A DNA stretch of 64,000 bases from Chitinophagaceae bacterium (GTDB lineage Bacteria; Bacteroidota; Bacteroidia; Chitinophagales; Chitinophagaceae), in NCBI GenBank assembly GCA_004028795.1, contig SAIW01000009.1, positions 1 to 64,000 of the forward strand, written 5' to 3'. Below the pieces are notes generated by a model, which was given only the letters and a program-made list of their open reading frames with translations, was not told the DNA's origin and searched no databases. The translations under genes were made by a program, and so were the position numbers. The first letter of the stretch is position 1; each line of letters starts with the position of its first letter. Positions 1-9,056 of the stretch are shown here, in pieces.

Positions 1-1487
1 CAGGTTGGGGGCCAACAAGGGTACAATTGAGTAAAGATGAAAAAGAATTATACGTAATTACCTGTAGAGGTTTAGGTGCAGGACCTAATGGCGGTGCAGG
101 TTTTAAAGCACCGATACAAGGTACTTATATTGGCGACATACAGTTGGGCAGCTTTCAAAAAATAGCAAATCCAACGAATGAAGTATTGGCTAAATACACC
201 GAACAGGTTTTACGCAACACTTTTGAAGCAACCACTATGGTAGATGATGGTACTAATCCTTTACCGTTATTGCCCGGTTCCAGCAAAAGCCCTATTAAAT
301 ACATTGTTTATATTACCAAAGAAAACAGAACTTATGATGAAGTGTTTGGTCAGTTACCAAATGCTAATGGGGATAGTACCTTAGCCAAATTAGGCGTTAA
401 TTGTGAATATACTTTAGCAGATTCTGTAAGAACCAAATTCAAAAATTTACGGGTATCGCCCAATCATCATAAACTGGCGAAAACATTTTCTTTCAGTGAT
501 AATTTTTATTGTGATAGCGATGCCTCCATTCATGGTCACCATTGGATGATGGGAGTGGTACCAAACGAATGGGTGGAAGCTAATTCAGATGTAAGTAAAA
601 CCACAAAGCTTTTTTCAAATGCACCCGGCCGTCGTTTTCCCGGTTCTACCGGTAGTATGGACCCTGAAGATTATGCAGAAAAAGGTGGTCTTTGGGAGGC
701 TTTAGAAAGAAAGCATATTAACTTCTACAATTTTGGCGAAGCCAACGAAACCGCTCATGTACGTGAAGCATGGATGGATACTGCAACAGGTGCAGCACAT
801 GGTGTTATGGTACCTATGCAGAAAGCATTGTTTACACGTACCAGCCATAACTATGCTGGTTTTAATACAAATATTCCTGACCAGTTTAGAATGAAACAAT
901 TTGAGGAAGAGTTTACCAAAAAATGGTTAACCGGTAAGCAACTAATGCCATCATTAATTACCATGCAAGTACCCAACGATCATGGTGCGGGTATAAGACC
1001 GCAAGATGGTTACCCTTATCGTTCATCGTTTATGGCAGATAACGATTTAGCAGTAGGCAGAATTTTACATTTCCTCTCACGTACCAAATACTGGAAGAAT
1101 ATGCTGGTAATTATTACTGAAGATGATCCGCAGGGTGGGGTAGACCATATAGATGCACACCGCAGTATTTTAATGATGGCTGGGCCTTATGTAAAGCGGG
1201 GATATGTAAGCCACACACATGCTAACTTTGGTTCTATACTTAAAACCATTTACAATATTTTGGGTGTACCTTATGTGAACCAATACGATGTAACAGCATC
1301 ATTATTACAGGACTTTTTTACCAATAAGCCGGATTTTACACCTTATACATTAGAACAACACGACCCAAGAATTTTTGATGTGGATCAGGCTATGAAAAAA
1401 TACCATCAGCCGATAGACTGGCGTAAAATAATGCAAGGGCCTGCAATGGATAAGGTGGACGATATTAAAAAAGAGTTCAACAAATAA
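1..1487 (+). CDS. Phosphoesterase family protein, 5'-truncated (YncE/alkaline phosphatase-like)
   Basis: The reading frame is open from base 3 with no start, so the N-terminus lies outside the window. The first ~70 residues look like the end of a beta-propeller (YncE-like) domain. The rest is a phosphoesterase domain of the PF04185 type, recognised by the TKENRTYDEVFGQ motif, the IHGHHW motif and EDDPQGGVDHIDAHR near the end, which carry the likely metal-binding and catalytic acidic and His residues. The family hydrolyses phosphate esters, usually outside the cytoplasm; the substrate here cannot be told. A strong hairpin follows the stop. Confident in the family, not in the substrate. Confidence 0.8.
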   Translation, partial: GWGPTRVQLSKDEKELYVITCRGLGAGPNGGAGFKAPIQGTYIGDIQLGSFQKIANPTNEVLAKYTEQVLRNTFEATTMVDDGTNPLPLLPGSSKSPIKYIVYITKENRTYDEVFGQLPNANGDSTLAKLGVNCEYTLADSVRTKFKNLRVSPNHHKLAKTFSFSDNFYCDSDASIHGHHWMMGVVPNEWVEANSDVSKTTKLFSNAPGRRFPGSTGSMDPEDYAEKGGLWEALERKHINFYNFGEANETAHVREAWMDTATGAAHGVMVPMQKALFTRTSHNYAGFNTNIPDQFRMKQFEEEFTKKWLTGKQLMPSLITMQVPNDHGAGIRPQDGYPYRSSFMADNDLAVGRILHFLSRTKYWKNMLVIITEDDPQGGVDHIDAHRSILMMAGPYVKRGYVSHTHANFGSILKTIYNILGVPYVNQYDVTASLLQDFFTNKPDFTPYTLEQHDPRIFDVDQAMKKYHQPIDWRKIMQGPAMDKVDDIKKEFNK

Positions 1488-1576
1488 TTCTGTTGCAGAA
1501 ACGATAAAATCTGTTTTCAGCAAATGAATTCCATCGTCCCGTTAATAATAGTTACAGCCGAATTACTGAAGCAAAA

Positions 1577-1606
1577 AAGGTCATTTCATTAAATGACCTT
1601 CTTTAT
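1577..1606 (+). terminator. Rho-independent terminator after the phosphoesterase gene
   Basis: A perfect 10-bp stem AAGGTCATTT/AAATGACCTT with a 4-base loop is followed by CTTTATTCTT. It sits 90 bases after the stop codon. Confidence 0.65.
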
Positions 1607-1781
1607 TCTTGCTTATAGCCGTAATAGACATGTGTTCGACTGTTTTAATACTACACGTTAATAATTTCACGACTATTGTTTAATAACTATAAACCTGAAA
1701 GTTGAAAAGGGAATAATAGTTTCTTTCTTATTAAACAACTTGTATTTTTAAAAAGTAAAAAAATCATTCAAACTGCATACA

Positions 1782-2876
1782 ATGAAATTGAAACACAATA
1801 AGCCTTATCAAAGAATCTCATGTTTCATATTATTTTCTTTGCTGATTAATTTTGCTAAAGCACAAAAAGTTGTTCCTTATCAGGATGATTATTATGTGAT
1901 TCGAAATTTTAAGTTCTCAGATGGTTCAGTCTTAGACTCTCTGAAATTACACTATTATTATGTGGGTACACCGCATTTGAATAAAGACGGGAATATTGAT
2001 AATGCTGTTTTAATTATGCATGGAACCGGTGGAAGCGGTGAGAGCTTATTAACAGAAAATTTTGCCGGATATTTATTTAAAGCAGGGCAACTATTAGATG
2101 CGAATAAATATTTCATCATTTTGCCTGATGCCATAGGGCATGGTAAATCCAGCAAACCAAGTGATGGCTTGCGGATGCGTTTTCCTGCTTACACATATGA
2201 TGATATGGTAGATGCTGATTATTTGTTGTTAACCAAAAAACTGAATGTACAGCATGCAAGGCTAATTATGGGAACATCCATGGGAGCCATGCATACCTGG
2301 GTTTTCGGTTATCGCTACCCGGATTTTATGAATGCCTTAATGCCTTTGGCAAGTTTACCCGTTGAAATAGCCGGTAGAAACAGAATACTGCGTAAAATGA
2401 TTATCGATGCTATAAAAGATGATCCTGCCTGGAACAATGGCAATTATGTTCAGCAGCCTGCATTAGGGTTAAAGCATGCATTAGATATTTTAATGATTAT
2501 GTCCAGTGCACCATTGCAATGGCAGAAAGAAGCTCCAACAAAAAAATCTGCAGAAGACTATTTAAACAGGTACTTAACCAATGCGGTAAAAGGAAAAGAT
2601 GCAAATGATATGATTTATCAATTTGATGCATCCCGTGAATACAACCCTGCACCCTATCTTTCAAAAATAAAAGCACCCTTGTTAGCAATCAATTCGGCTG
2701 ATGACCAAATCAATCCACCCGAATTAAAAATATTAGATACGGCAATAGTAAAAGTGCAGCATGGTAAATATATTTTATTACCCATCACTTCAGAAACCCG
2801 GGGACATGGAACACATTCATTACCTAAAATATGGGGTAACTATTTAAAAGAGTTGTTGGAAGAAACGCAAAAGTAA
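1782..2876 (+). CDS. Secreted alpha/beta hydrolase (MetX/homoserine acetyltransferase-like fold)
   Basis: 364 residues. The N-terminus has a hydrophobic signal peptide ending near FAKAQ, so the protein is probably periplasmic. An oxyanion-type HGTGG motif is near residue 80, the nucleophile elbow GTSMG places Ser156, and the acid and His are likely in SADDQ and GHGTHS. The order and the Tyr-Asp-Asp-Met segment resemble the homoserine O-acetyltransferase branch of alpha/beta hydrolases, but a signal peptide argues against a biosynthetic acyltransferase. A role as a periplasmic esterase is inferred. It stands alone between two terminators. Confidence 0.75.
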   Translation: MKLKHNKPYQRISCFILFSLLINFAKAQKVVPYQDDYYVIRNFKFSDGSVLDSLKLHYYYVGTPHLNKDGNIDNAVLIMHGTGGSGESLLTENFAGYLFKAGQLLDANKYFIILPDAIGHGKSSKPSDGLRMRFPAYTYDDMVDADYLLLTKKLNVQHARLIMGTSMGAMHTWVFGYRYPDFMNALMPLASLPVEIAGRNRILRKMIIDAIKDDPAWNNGNYVQQPALGLKHALDILMIMSSAPLQWQKEAPTKKSAEDYLNRYLTNAVKGKDANDMIYQFDASREYNPAPYLSKIKAPLLAINSADDQINPPELKILDTAIVKVQHGKYILLPITSETRGHGTHSLPKIWGNYLKELLEETQK

Positions 2877-3006
2877 TTTGAATTAGTAATAACCTTATCT
2901 TAATTAATTTGATAAAGAAAATAAGCGAGTTTTAAACGCCTGAAATTAATAGTATATTTTCTTTAATTGCAGATGCTTCAAGCAAGGTTTTTAAAGGAAA
3001 ATAGAA

Positions 3007-3036
3007 AAGGCCACTTTGAAAAAGTGACCTTAATTT
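3007..3036 (+). terminator. Terminator downstream of the alpha/beta hydrolase
   Basis: AAGGCCACTTT-GAA-AAAGTGACCTT hairpin with one mismatch, followed by a T-rich tail. Confidence 0.55.
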
Positions 3037-3163
3037 TCGTTTGTAGACTGTCAGTTACAGTTATCTAATCAATATATTAAGGATTTTACCTCGTTTTAGT
3101 ATTTAATTAAAACTTTGGAAAATTGGTTTTGATGGTTATATTTGATTTTATAATAATAATTCA

Positions 3164-3367
3164 ATGATGTCTTTCTATTTAATTTCAATAATTTTATGGA
3201 ATTTAGTTTTTATGCTATTATCTATAAATCAGGTGAAACTTCTTTACAAACATCTGAAAATTGATAAATCTTCAAAAAACAGTCTGATTTTACTTTCTAT
3301 TGTTTGTCCTTTATGGGGTTTTTTGACATCTTATTTTCGATTAAAAAGATTTCAAAAAATTGTATAA
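3164..3367 (+). CDS. Small putative membrane protein
   Basis: 67 residues with two hydrophobic stretches (about residues 3-20 and 42-57) separated by a basic segment, ending in a Lys/Arg-rich tail. I recognise no family. It starts at a double ATG, with no visible Shine-Dalgarno sequence, which is normal here. It could be a genuine small inner-membrane protein or a chance AT-rich reading frame. Confidence 0.35.
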   Translation: MMSFYLISIILWNLVFMLLSINQVKLLYKHLKIDKSSKNSLILLSIVCPLWGFLTSYFRLKRFQKIV

Positions 3368-3376
3368 TTCATAATT

Positions 3377-3750
3377 ATGAAACAGAGTATAAAACCTAAT
3401 CTACTTTTTGTCGTCATTTATTTATTACCAATAATTGTATTACCATTCATTTAAATAATCTTATACCTTTTCCAAACACAAAGATTTCCGGTAGTAATGG
3501 AATGGTTTTGAATAAAGTTGAATTTGTTATTGCGATATTTCTTATTTCTTTGGTGGGATATTTAACTTCTGTTTTAGTATCAACAAAACTTACCTTTCTT
3601 ACTTCATTATTCAATCCTGTCTTAGTTCGGGTGTTAGTTAATTGTCTTTTTACAGTATTAACAATAGTCTTACTTTTTCAAATACACATTGATGGGAGTA
3701 ATATTTTGAAAATAGAACTATTAAAAACTTATCACAATCATTTAGCATAA
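3377..3750 (+). pseudogene. Putative small membrane protein split by a frameshift
   Basis: An ATG at 3377 opens a hydrophobic 25-residue frame (MKQSIKPNLLFVVIYLLPII...) that stops at 3454. Another frame is open across that stop and runs to 3750, with an internal ATG at 3502 giving 82 residues containing two or three membrane segments. Joined near 3442-3450 the two would make a ~120-residue membrane protein. Either this is a broken gene, a sequencing indel, or only the 82-residue part is real. No family recognised. Confidence 0.3.
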
Positions 3751-3925
3751 TAACATCAATCTGATTACTTTATAATCTTATTACTCTACTTGATTGTAAT
3801 CATAATAACATGACTATTTAACACCTGAAATAAACTCTTTCGCTCCTCTAAGTATTTGCATGTCGGTGAATCTTGATAAAAATGAAAAAGAGGAAAATTC
3901 ATTATACATGAAAATTCCTCTTTCG

Positions 3926-3997
3926 TAGCCGGTACGGGAATCGAACCCGTCTTTGCCCCGTGAAAGGGGGCTGTCCTAGCCGATAGACGAACCGGCC
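3926..3997 (-). tRNA. tRNA-Glu (anticodon TTC)
   Basis: On the minus strand a full cloverleaf of 72 bases folds: acceptor GGCCGGT paired with ACCGGCT, 4-bp D stem, anticodon stem GCCCC/GGGGC with loop CTTTCAC (anticodon TTC), 4-base variable loop and T arm ACGGG-TTCGATT-CCCGT, discriminator A. CCA is not encoded, so it must be added by the CCA enzyme encoded at about 50 kb. Confidence 0.97.
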
Positions 3998-4072
3998 GTT
4001 TGTTTATCGGGCTGCAAAAATAGGGGGCTAATATCTTTCAGCCAAAATAATTATCAGCCTTTTTAAAAAGAA

Positions 4073-4105
4073 ACACCTGCTGTACGAAACAACAGGTGTA
4101 AAACT
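4073..4105 (-). terminator. Terminator for the PKD protein gene
   Basis: Read on the minus strand, ACACCTG...CAGGTGT forms a 7-bp stem followed by TTTCTTTTT, 27 bases after the stop codon of the PKD protein. Confidence 0.55.
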
Positions 4106-4125
4106 AAAACTACCCTCAACCAAAT

Positions 4126-5595
4126 TTAAAGCTTATAAAAACCGCGACTTAATGAGCCATATTTAGAACCTACTTTCAAAAAGTAAGCTCCGCCGGTTAA
4201 AAAGCTAACAGCTATTTCAATGGTATTGTTTCCTTGTGTCAGTGTTTTTTTCATACTCCATCTTTTAAAACCGTAAATATCCGTAATTCCCAATTCAACA
4301 TCAGTATTATTGTTAGCACACCAAATTGTCAGCAGCATTCTGGTAGTTACAGGATTTGGGTTAATGCTGATAATTTTTATAGCGGCATTATTAACAGGTG
4401 TAGTTCCTGCAGCACTATCAACTAAAGTAAACTTTTCACAAAATTCACTCTTGCAACCTTTGGCAGAAACAGTATTTAAAAAAACTGTATAAACACAGTT
4501 AGTTGTATATTCCTTTGCAGGTGAAATTTCATTACCTGTTAAAGTAGTACTATCACCAAAACGCCAGAATCTTGATACAATACTATCTCCTGCTGCAACA
4601 ATAGATTTACTGCTGTTGAATCTTAATTTTTTAGGGCCAAGTTTTTCGATTGAGAAATTAGCAGTACAAGTAACCGGAGGAGGTGGCGGAGGAATACTGT
4701 CAGTAATTTCAACAGAACTACAATAAGTATTGGTACATCCTGATTTTGATTGAATAGTTAAACAAACATTGTAATTACCTTTAGAAGCATATGTTTTAAG
4801 TGGAGATATTTCATTGCTGGTTAAAGTTGCACTATCACCAAAACGCCAGAACCTTGATACAATACTATCTCCTGAAGTAACAGATTTACTGCTGTTAAAT
4901 CTTATTTGCTTAGAACTTATCTTTTCAAATGAAAACATTGCTGAACACTTGGCAGGCGGCGGAGGTGGTGAAGGAATACTGTCAGTAATTATAACAGAAC
5001 TACAATAAGTATTAGTACATCCTGACTTTGATTGAATAGTTAAACAAACATTGTAATTACCTTTTGAAGCATATGTTTTAAGCGGAGATATTTCATTGCC
5101 TGATAAAGTTGTACTATCACCAAAACGCCAGAATCTTGATACAATACTATCTCCTGAAGTAACAGATTTACTGCTGTTAAATCTTATTTGTTTAGAACTT
5201 ATTTTTTCAAATGAAAATATTGCTGAACACTTGGCAGGCGGCGGAGGTGTAACAACAGGAATACAAACAGTAAAATTACTTTCGGCAATTGTTGTAGTAA
5301 AATCAGGTGTGTTAATCAATTTACTGCCGTCGCAATTTTCAACAATAATCCTTAATTTTTTAATATCACCATTACAGGTAATGGTATCAATATAGCGTCC
5401 GGTACTATCTGTATATTTTATATGTGTTACCGAGCAGGTGGCTGCATTACCCACAGAATCTGTTGAAATTTTTACTGCCTTTTTAAAAATGCCCACACCG
5501 GCTGTGTTTTTCACAAAGCCTTTAATGATAACTGTATTGGCTAAAGATGCTATGCTGAGTAGAACAAAAAGAAAAAAAGTAAAAATTTTTCTCAT
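4126..5595 (-). CDS. Secreted PKD-repeat protein with T9SS C-terminal sorting domain
   Basis: 489 residues. A signal peptide covers about residues 1-20. A ~95-residue N-terminal region with Cys pairs leads to a proline-rich linker, then three PKD-type Ig-like repeats (residues ~117-210, 211-302, 303-395), each carrying SRFWRFGDS and ending in a proline linker. Residues ~405-489 look like a type IX secretion sorting domain: an NPNPV start, beta-rich body and a short basic tail. The protein is therefore probably exported through the outer membrane and either released or surface-anchored. The first two repeats are nearly identical in protein and DNA, showing recent duplication or conversion. No enzymatic domain is seen; an adhesin or structural role is an inference. 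Confidence 0.8.
   Translation of the reverse strand: MRKIFTFFLFVLLSIASLANTVIIKGFVKNTAGVGIFKKAVKISTDSVGNAATCSVTHIKYTDSTGRYIDTITCNGDIKKLRIIVENCDGSKLINTPDFTTTIAESNFTVCIPVVTPPPPAKCSAIFSFEKISSKQIRFNSSKSVTSGDSIVSRFWRFGDSTTLSGNEISPLKTYASKGNYNVCLTIQSKSGCTNTYCSSVIITDSIPSPPPPPAKCSAMFSFEKISSKQIRFNSSKSVTSGDSIVSRFWRFGDSATLTSNEISPLKTYASKGNYNVCLTIQSKSGCTNTYCSSVEITDSIPPPPPPVTCTANFSIEKLGPKKLRFNSSKSIVAAGDSIVSRFWRFGDSTTLTGNEISPAKEYTTNCVYTVFLNTVSAKGCKSEFCEKFTLVDSAAGTTPVNNAAIKIISINPNPVTTRMLLTIWCANNNTDVELGITDIYGFKRWSMKKTLTQGNNTIEIAVSFLTGGAYFLKVGSKYGSLSRGFYKL
4411..5247 (-). repeat. Three in-frame ~280-bp PKD repeat units
   Basis: Three tandem units within the PKD gene. The two upstream units are spaced 282 bp apart (for example GGAATACTGTCAGTAATT recurs at 4691 and 4973 on the plus strand) and differ at few positions; the third, C-terminal unit is diverged. 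Confidence 0.85.
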
Positions 5596-5699
5596 GATGG
5601 CGGGTTTGAAATGGAAGATACAGGCTTTTAAAAAAATGTTGCTTCTTTCTAAAAAATCAGAATGCTGAAAATGAATAAAGAAATTTCAAACTGCTTCCC

Positions 5700-5707
5700 T
5701 ACTTTTG
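5700..5707 (+). promoter_or_regulatory. Bacteroidota -7 element upstream of efp
   Basis: TACTTTTG matches the TAnnTTTG consensus of the Bacteroidota primary sigma factor and lies 18 bases before the efp ATG. A clear -33 TTTG is not visible. Confidence 0.45.
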
Positions 5708-5725
5708 CCGCCTTAAACAAAATTT

Positions 5726-6292
5726 ATGGCAACAACATCAGACATTAGCCGTGGAATGATTTTAAAATTGGACGGAAGCCTTTATAGTGTGGTTGAATTT
5801 GGTGAAAACAAAACTGCCAGAGCCGCAGCTAAAGTTTGGGCTAAATTAAAAGGTGTAGATAATAACCGTACCATTGAAAAAACATGGAATAGTGGTGAAA
5901 CCATTTTTCCTGTTAGAGTTGAAAAAAAAGCTTTTCAGTATTTATATAAAGATGATAGCGGTTATAATTTGATGAATAATGAAACATTTGAGCAAATTGC
6001 TTTGGGTGAACAAATGATTGATGCACCGCAATTTTTAAAAGATGGAAGCGAAGTATTTGTTTACATTAATACAGAAACAGAGCAGCCGATTGGTGCAGAA
6101 CTTCCTGAGAAAATTATTGTAACTATTACTTATTGCGAACCGGGTGTTAAAGGCGATACTGCTACACGTGCTTTAAAAAATGCGACTATAGAAACAGGTG
6201 CAATTGTACAAGTTCCTTTGTTTGTAAATGAAGGCGAAACAATTCGCATTAATACTAAAACAGGCGAATACGTAGAAAGAGTGAAAGAATAA
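5726..6292 (+). CDS. efp: Elongation factor P, with Arg32 at the loop tip
   Basis: 188 residues, full length for EF-P, three beta-barrel domains. EF-P binds between the P and E sites and relieves ribosome stalling at polyproline. Family hallmarks are clear: NNETFEQIALG in the middle, GVKGDTATRALK and the C-terminal VPLFVNEGETIRINT and TGEYVERVKE. The domain I loop is unusual. Where lysine-type EF-P has PGKG, this protein reads NKTARAAA, with Arg at residue 32. That is similar to the NKSGRNAA loop of EF-P modified by rhamnosylation at Arg32 in Pseudomonas. No earP, epmA or epmB gene lies in the window. It precedes accB and accC, a common Bacteroidota arrangement, but has its own terminator. 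Confidence 0.97.
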   Translation: MATTSDISRGMILKLDGSLYSVVEFGENKTARAAAKVWAKLKGVDNNRTIEKTWNSGETIFPVRVEKKAFQYLYKDDSGYNLMNNETFEQIALGEQMIDAPQFLKDGSEVFVYINTETEQPIGAELPEKIIVTITYCEPGVKGDTATRALKNATIETGAIVQVPLFVNEGETIRINTKTGEYVERVKE

Positions 6293-6310
6293 TGCTGAAT
6301 AAATAATATT

Positions 6311-6345
6311 ATACCCTGCCAAAATGGTAGGGTATTCTTTTTTTA
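6311..6345 (+). terminator. Terminator after efp
   Basis: ATACCCTGCCA/TGGTAGGGTAT imperfect 11-bp stem followed by TCTTTTTTT, about 20 bases after the efp stop codon. The 200 bases from here to accB contain no gene I can support. Confidence 0.7.
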
Positions 6346-6545
6346 GTAAACCGTTACGCAGTAAGGGTATTAGTAAAAAAAAGATGCTCGGGACAAAGTC
6401 ATGATTTTTAAAAATCCTTCAATTTTCAGGATATTTTGCCCGAAAAACTTGCAGAATCAACCTTTTTTCGCCTATTTTGCCTCACTTTTACAAAAAGTAA
6501 CTTCTTTGATTTTTAAACAAATTGCCATCATTTAAAAAACGCATT

Positions 6546-7028
6546 ATGGATTTAAAACAAATTCACGAGTTAATTAAGATTGTAAATAAAAGTAATATCG
6601 GAGAAATTAGTATTGAAGACAAAGATGGTAAAGTTACCATTAAACAAAAAGAAGCACCGGTAGTTACAGTTACGCAGCCGGTAGCAGCCCCTCAAGTATA
6701 TAATGTAGCCCCTCAGGCTCCTGCTGCACCTGCACCGCAGGCAGCCCCTCAACAAACCGAAGCAGCTTCAGCACCAAAAGCAGATAATTTCATAACTATT
6801 AAAAGCCCGATGATTGGTACCTTTTACCGTAAATCATCTCCCGATAAACCATCATTTGTAGAAATAGGTACCGAAGTATCTCCGGGTAAAGTTGTTTGCA
6901 TTATTGAAGCTATGAAGTTGTTCAATGAAATTGAAAGCGAGGTATCAGGAAAAGTAGTAAAAATTTTGGTTGAAGATGCAAGCCCGGTAGAATACGATCA
7001 ACCTTTATTTTTGGTACAGCCTAATTAA
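6546..7028 (+). CDS. accB: Acetyl-CoA carboxylase biotin carboxyl carrier protein
   Basis: 160 residues. The protein carries biotin that is carboxylated by AccC and then donates carboxylate to acetyl-CoA, the first step of fatty acid synthesis. A short N-terminal helical segment is followed by an Ala/Pro/Gln-rich flexible linker (residues ~37-78) and the biotinyl domain; the biotinylated lysine is Lys124 in EAMKLFNEI. I prefer the ATG at 6546 over an upstream TTG, because MDLKQIHELI is the usual family N-terminus. accC follows after 88 bases, with a repeat-rich gap. Confidence 0.96.
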   Translation: MDLKQIHELIKIVNKSNIGEISIEDKDGKVTIKQKEAPVVTVTQPVAAPQVYNVAPQAPAAPAPQAAPQQTEAASAPKADNFITIKSPMIGTFYRKSSPDKPSFVEIGTEVSPGKVVCIIEAMKLFNEIESEVSGKVVKILVEDASPVEYDQPLFLVQPN

Positions 7029-7111
7029 TTCGACAATTTGACAATTTTTATAATTAACCAATTATAGAGATATAATTGTCGAATTGCCATATTGTTTAAT
7101 CGTCAAATTTT
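7027..7111. repeat. AT-rich inverted/word repeat between accB and accC
   Basis: AATTCGACAATT at 7027-7038 and its perfect reverse complement AATTGTCGAATT at 7074-7085 flank 35 bases; the word GACAATTT recurs inside and CGTCAAATTTT follows. It overlaps the accB stop codon and ends at the accC start. It is one of several word-like repeats in front of genes in this window. Confidence 0.6.
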
Positions 7112-7116
7112 ATTCA

Positions 7117-8457
7117 GTGTTTAAAAAAGTATTAATAGCTAATCGTGGCGAAATTGCCTTGCGTGTTATTCGCACATGCAGAGAAATGGGAATAAAAACA
7201 GTGGCAGTTTATTCTACTGCAGATAAAGATTCTTTACATGTTCGCTTTGCAGATGAAGCAGTTTGTATTGGCAAACCTGCCGGTGTAGATTCATATTTAA
7301 ATATCCCGCATATTATGGCAGCAGCAGAAATTACCAATGCTGATGCTGTGCACCCTGGTTATGGTTTTTTGGCAGAAAATGCAAAGTTTTCTCAAATCTG
7401 TGCCGACCATGGTATTAAATTTATCGGCCCTACGCCTGATATGATTAATAATATGGGCGATAAGATTACTGCAAAAGAAACAATGATTAAAGCAGGGGTT
7501 CCGGTTGTACCAGGTAGCGGCGGTTTATTAGAAAGTTTAGAACAAGCAAAAGATTTGGCAAAAAATCATGTTGGTTATCCTGTAATATTAAAAGCAACTG
7601 CCGGTGGTGGTGGAAAGGGAATGAGAGTTGTTTGGGAAGAAAGCGAATTAGAAAGAGCCTACAATACAGCTAAAGCAGAAGCAGCTGCATCGTTTAAGAA
7701 TGATGGTATTTATATGGAAAAATTTGTGGAAGAGCCACGTCATATAGAAATACAGGTTGCAGGTGATCAGTATGGTAATGTTTGCCATTTAAGTGAAAGA
7801 GATTGCTCTATCCAACGCCGTCACCAAAAATTGGTGGAAGAATCTCCCTCTCCGTTTATGACAGATGAGTTGCGTGAAAAAATGGGTGCGGCTGCCATTA
7901 AAGCTGCCAGTGCTATTAACTACGAAAGTGTTGGTACCATTGAGTTTCTGGTTGATAAGCATCGTAATTTTTACTTCATGGAAATGAATACCCGTATTCA
8001 GGTTGAACATTGTGTTACTGAAGAAGTAGTAAATTTTGATTTAATCAAAGAGCAGATAAAAATAGCATTGGGAGAAAAAATTTCAGGTAAGAATTATTTC
8101 CCTCAAATGCATGCTATTGAATGCCGTATTAATGCAGAAGATCCTTATAACGATTTTCGCCCTTCTCCCGGAAAAATTACCACCTTACATACGCCGGGTG
8201 GTCACGGTGTAAGGGTTGATAGCCATGTATATACCGGTTATGTAATTCCGCCTTATTATGATAGTATGATTGGTAAGTTAATTACTGTTGCCCAAACACG
8301 TGAAGAAGCAATTGATACGATGTACAGAGCATTAAGTGAATATGTGATTGAAGGTGTAAAAACAACTATTCCTTTTCATTTACAGTTAATGAAGAATGAA
8401 GATTTTAGAAGCGGAAACTTTACTACTAAGTTTTTAGAAACTTTTAAAATGCAGTAA
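7117..8457 (+). CDS. accC: Acetyl-CoA carboxylase, biotin carboxylase subunit
   Basis: 446 residues from the GTG at 7117; the expected N-terminus [17 protein letters not shown] begins there, so an in-frame TTG 33 bases upstream is not favoured. It is an ATP-grasp enzyme that carboxylates the biotin on AccB. Seen motifs: [18 protein letters not shown], the glycine-rich loop [11 protein letters not shown], the [12 protein letters not shown] segment and [11 protein letters not shown] with catalytic Glu and Arg. Length matches the family. The carboxyltransferase genes accA and accD are not in the window. Confidence 0.97.
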   Translation: MFKKVLIANRGEIALRVIRTCREMGIKTVAVYSTADKDSLHVRFADEAVCIGKPAGVDSYLNIPHIMAAAEITNADAVHPGYGFLAENAKFSQICADHGIKFIGPTPDMINNMGDKITAKETMIKAGVPVVPGSGGLLESLEQAKDLAKNHVGYPVILKATAGGGGKGMRVVWEESELERAYNTAKAEAAASFKNDGIYMEKFVEEPRHIEIQVAGDQYGNVCHLSERDCSIQRRHQKLVEESPSPFMTDELREKMGAAAIKAASAINYESVGTIEFLVDKHRNFYFMEMNTRIQVEHCVTEEVVNFDLIKEQIKIALGEKISGKNYFPQMHAIECRINAEDPYNDFRPSPGKITTLHTPGGHGVRVDSHVYTGYVIPPYYDSMIGKLITVAQTREEAIDTMYRALSEYVIEGVKTTIPFHLQLMKNEDFRSGNFTTKFLETFKMQ

Positions 8458-8477
8458 TTTCTGATTATTGAATAAAT

Positions 8478-8508
8478 AAAAAACCCGAAACATTGTTTCG
8501 GGTTTTTT
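8478..8508. terminator. Bidirectional terminator between accC and the small secreted protein
   Basis: AAAAAACCCGAAA-CATTG-TTTCGGGTTTTTT hairpin with A and T runs on both sides, serving convergent genes. Confidence 0.85.
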
Positions 8509-8530
8509 ATTAAGGGGGCTTTGGGTAGTT

Positions 8531-8917
8531 TTATTTTTTATTGCCATTGCCTTGAGGACGTTGACCGCCACCAGGTCCACGCATTTGTAATGCCTCTGCT
8601 ACTTTTTTAGCAGTTTCTTCAGGAATACCTGCTTTAACCAATCTTTTCAATCTTGCTTCACCCACAGCTTTCATCGCAGCCTGTCTTTCTTCCTGACTCA
8701 TTTCCATGAAATTACCCATATTAGTAGGTCTTTCACTATAAATTGCAATAGCAGAATCTGTTTGTACTTGAGTTAAACCTAATGGTTTTAATCTTTCTTT
8801 CCACAGAGCAATTCTTTCTTCAGGAGACATTCTTTGTCCGCCACCCGGAGGTTGTGCATGTAGTGCAGTAAATGAGCAAGCTGTTGCTACTACTAATAAT
8901 ACAATTAACTTTTTCAT
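8531..8917 (-). CDS. Small secreted Spy/CpxP-like protein
   Basis: 128 residues starting at MKKLIVLLVV (8917), which places the signal peptide at the N-terminus with cleavage near LHAQ; an upstream in-frame ATG at 9025 would add 36 unlikely residues. The mature part is helical and charged (MSPEERIALWKERL, MSQEERQAAMKAVG) with a Gly/Pro/Gln/Asn-rich tail. Helical repeats of this kind occur in periplasmic Spy/CpxP-type chaperones and related metal-stress proteins, but the LTxxQ motif is only partly matched (LGLTQVQ). Function is unknown. Confidence 0.65.
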   Translation of the reverse strand: MKKLIVLLVVATACSFTALHAQPPGGGQRMSPEERIALWKERLKPLGLTQVQTDSAIAIYSERPTNMGNFMEMSQEERQAAMKAVGEARLKRLVKAGIPEETAKKVAEALQMRGPGGGQRPQGNGNKK

Positions 8918-9002
8918 ACAAATTTTTTTAGTTTGAATTTGAAAGTAGTCTTTCTGAATAAGTTTATAAACCTTTTTCGGTGGATGCAGCATAAAATCGG
9001 CA

Positions 9003-9038
9003 GTAAATAAAAAGCCCTCTGCCATAGCAAAGGGCTTT
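9003..9038 (-). terminator. Terminator after the type III glutamine synthetase
   Basis: AAAGCCCT/AGGGCTTT stem with a 12-base loop; on the minus strand it is followed by TTTTATTTA. It begins 18 bases after the glnN stop. Confidence 0.7.
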
Positions 9039-9056
9039 AAAATTTAATAGAGCTCC

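Noticed and set aside
4814-5395. Two similar plus-strand frames opposite the PKD gene
   Set aside because: They are antisense copies created by the PKD repeats; their similarity reflects the repeat, not coding conservation.
6360-6545. Possible riboswitch or RNA gene before accB
   Set aside because: Only weak, short complementarity and no recognised RNA motif.
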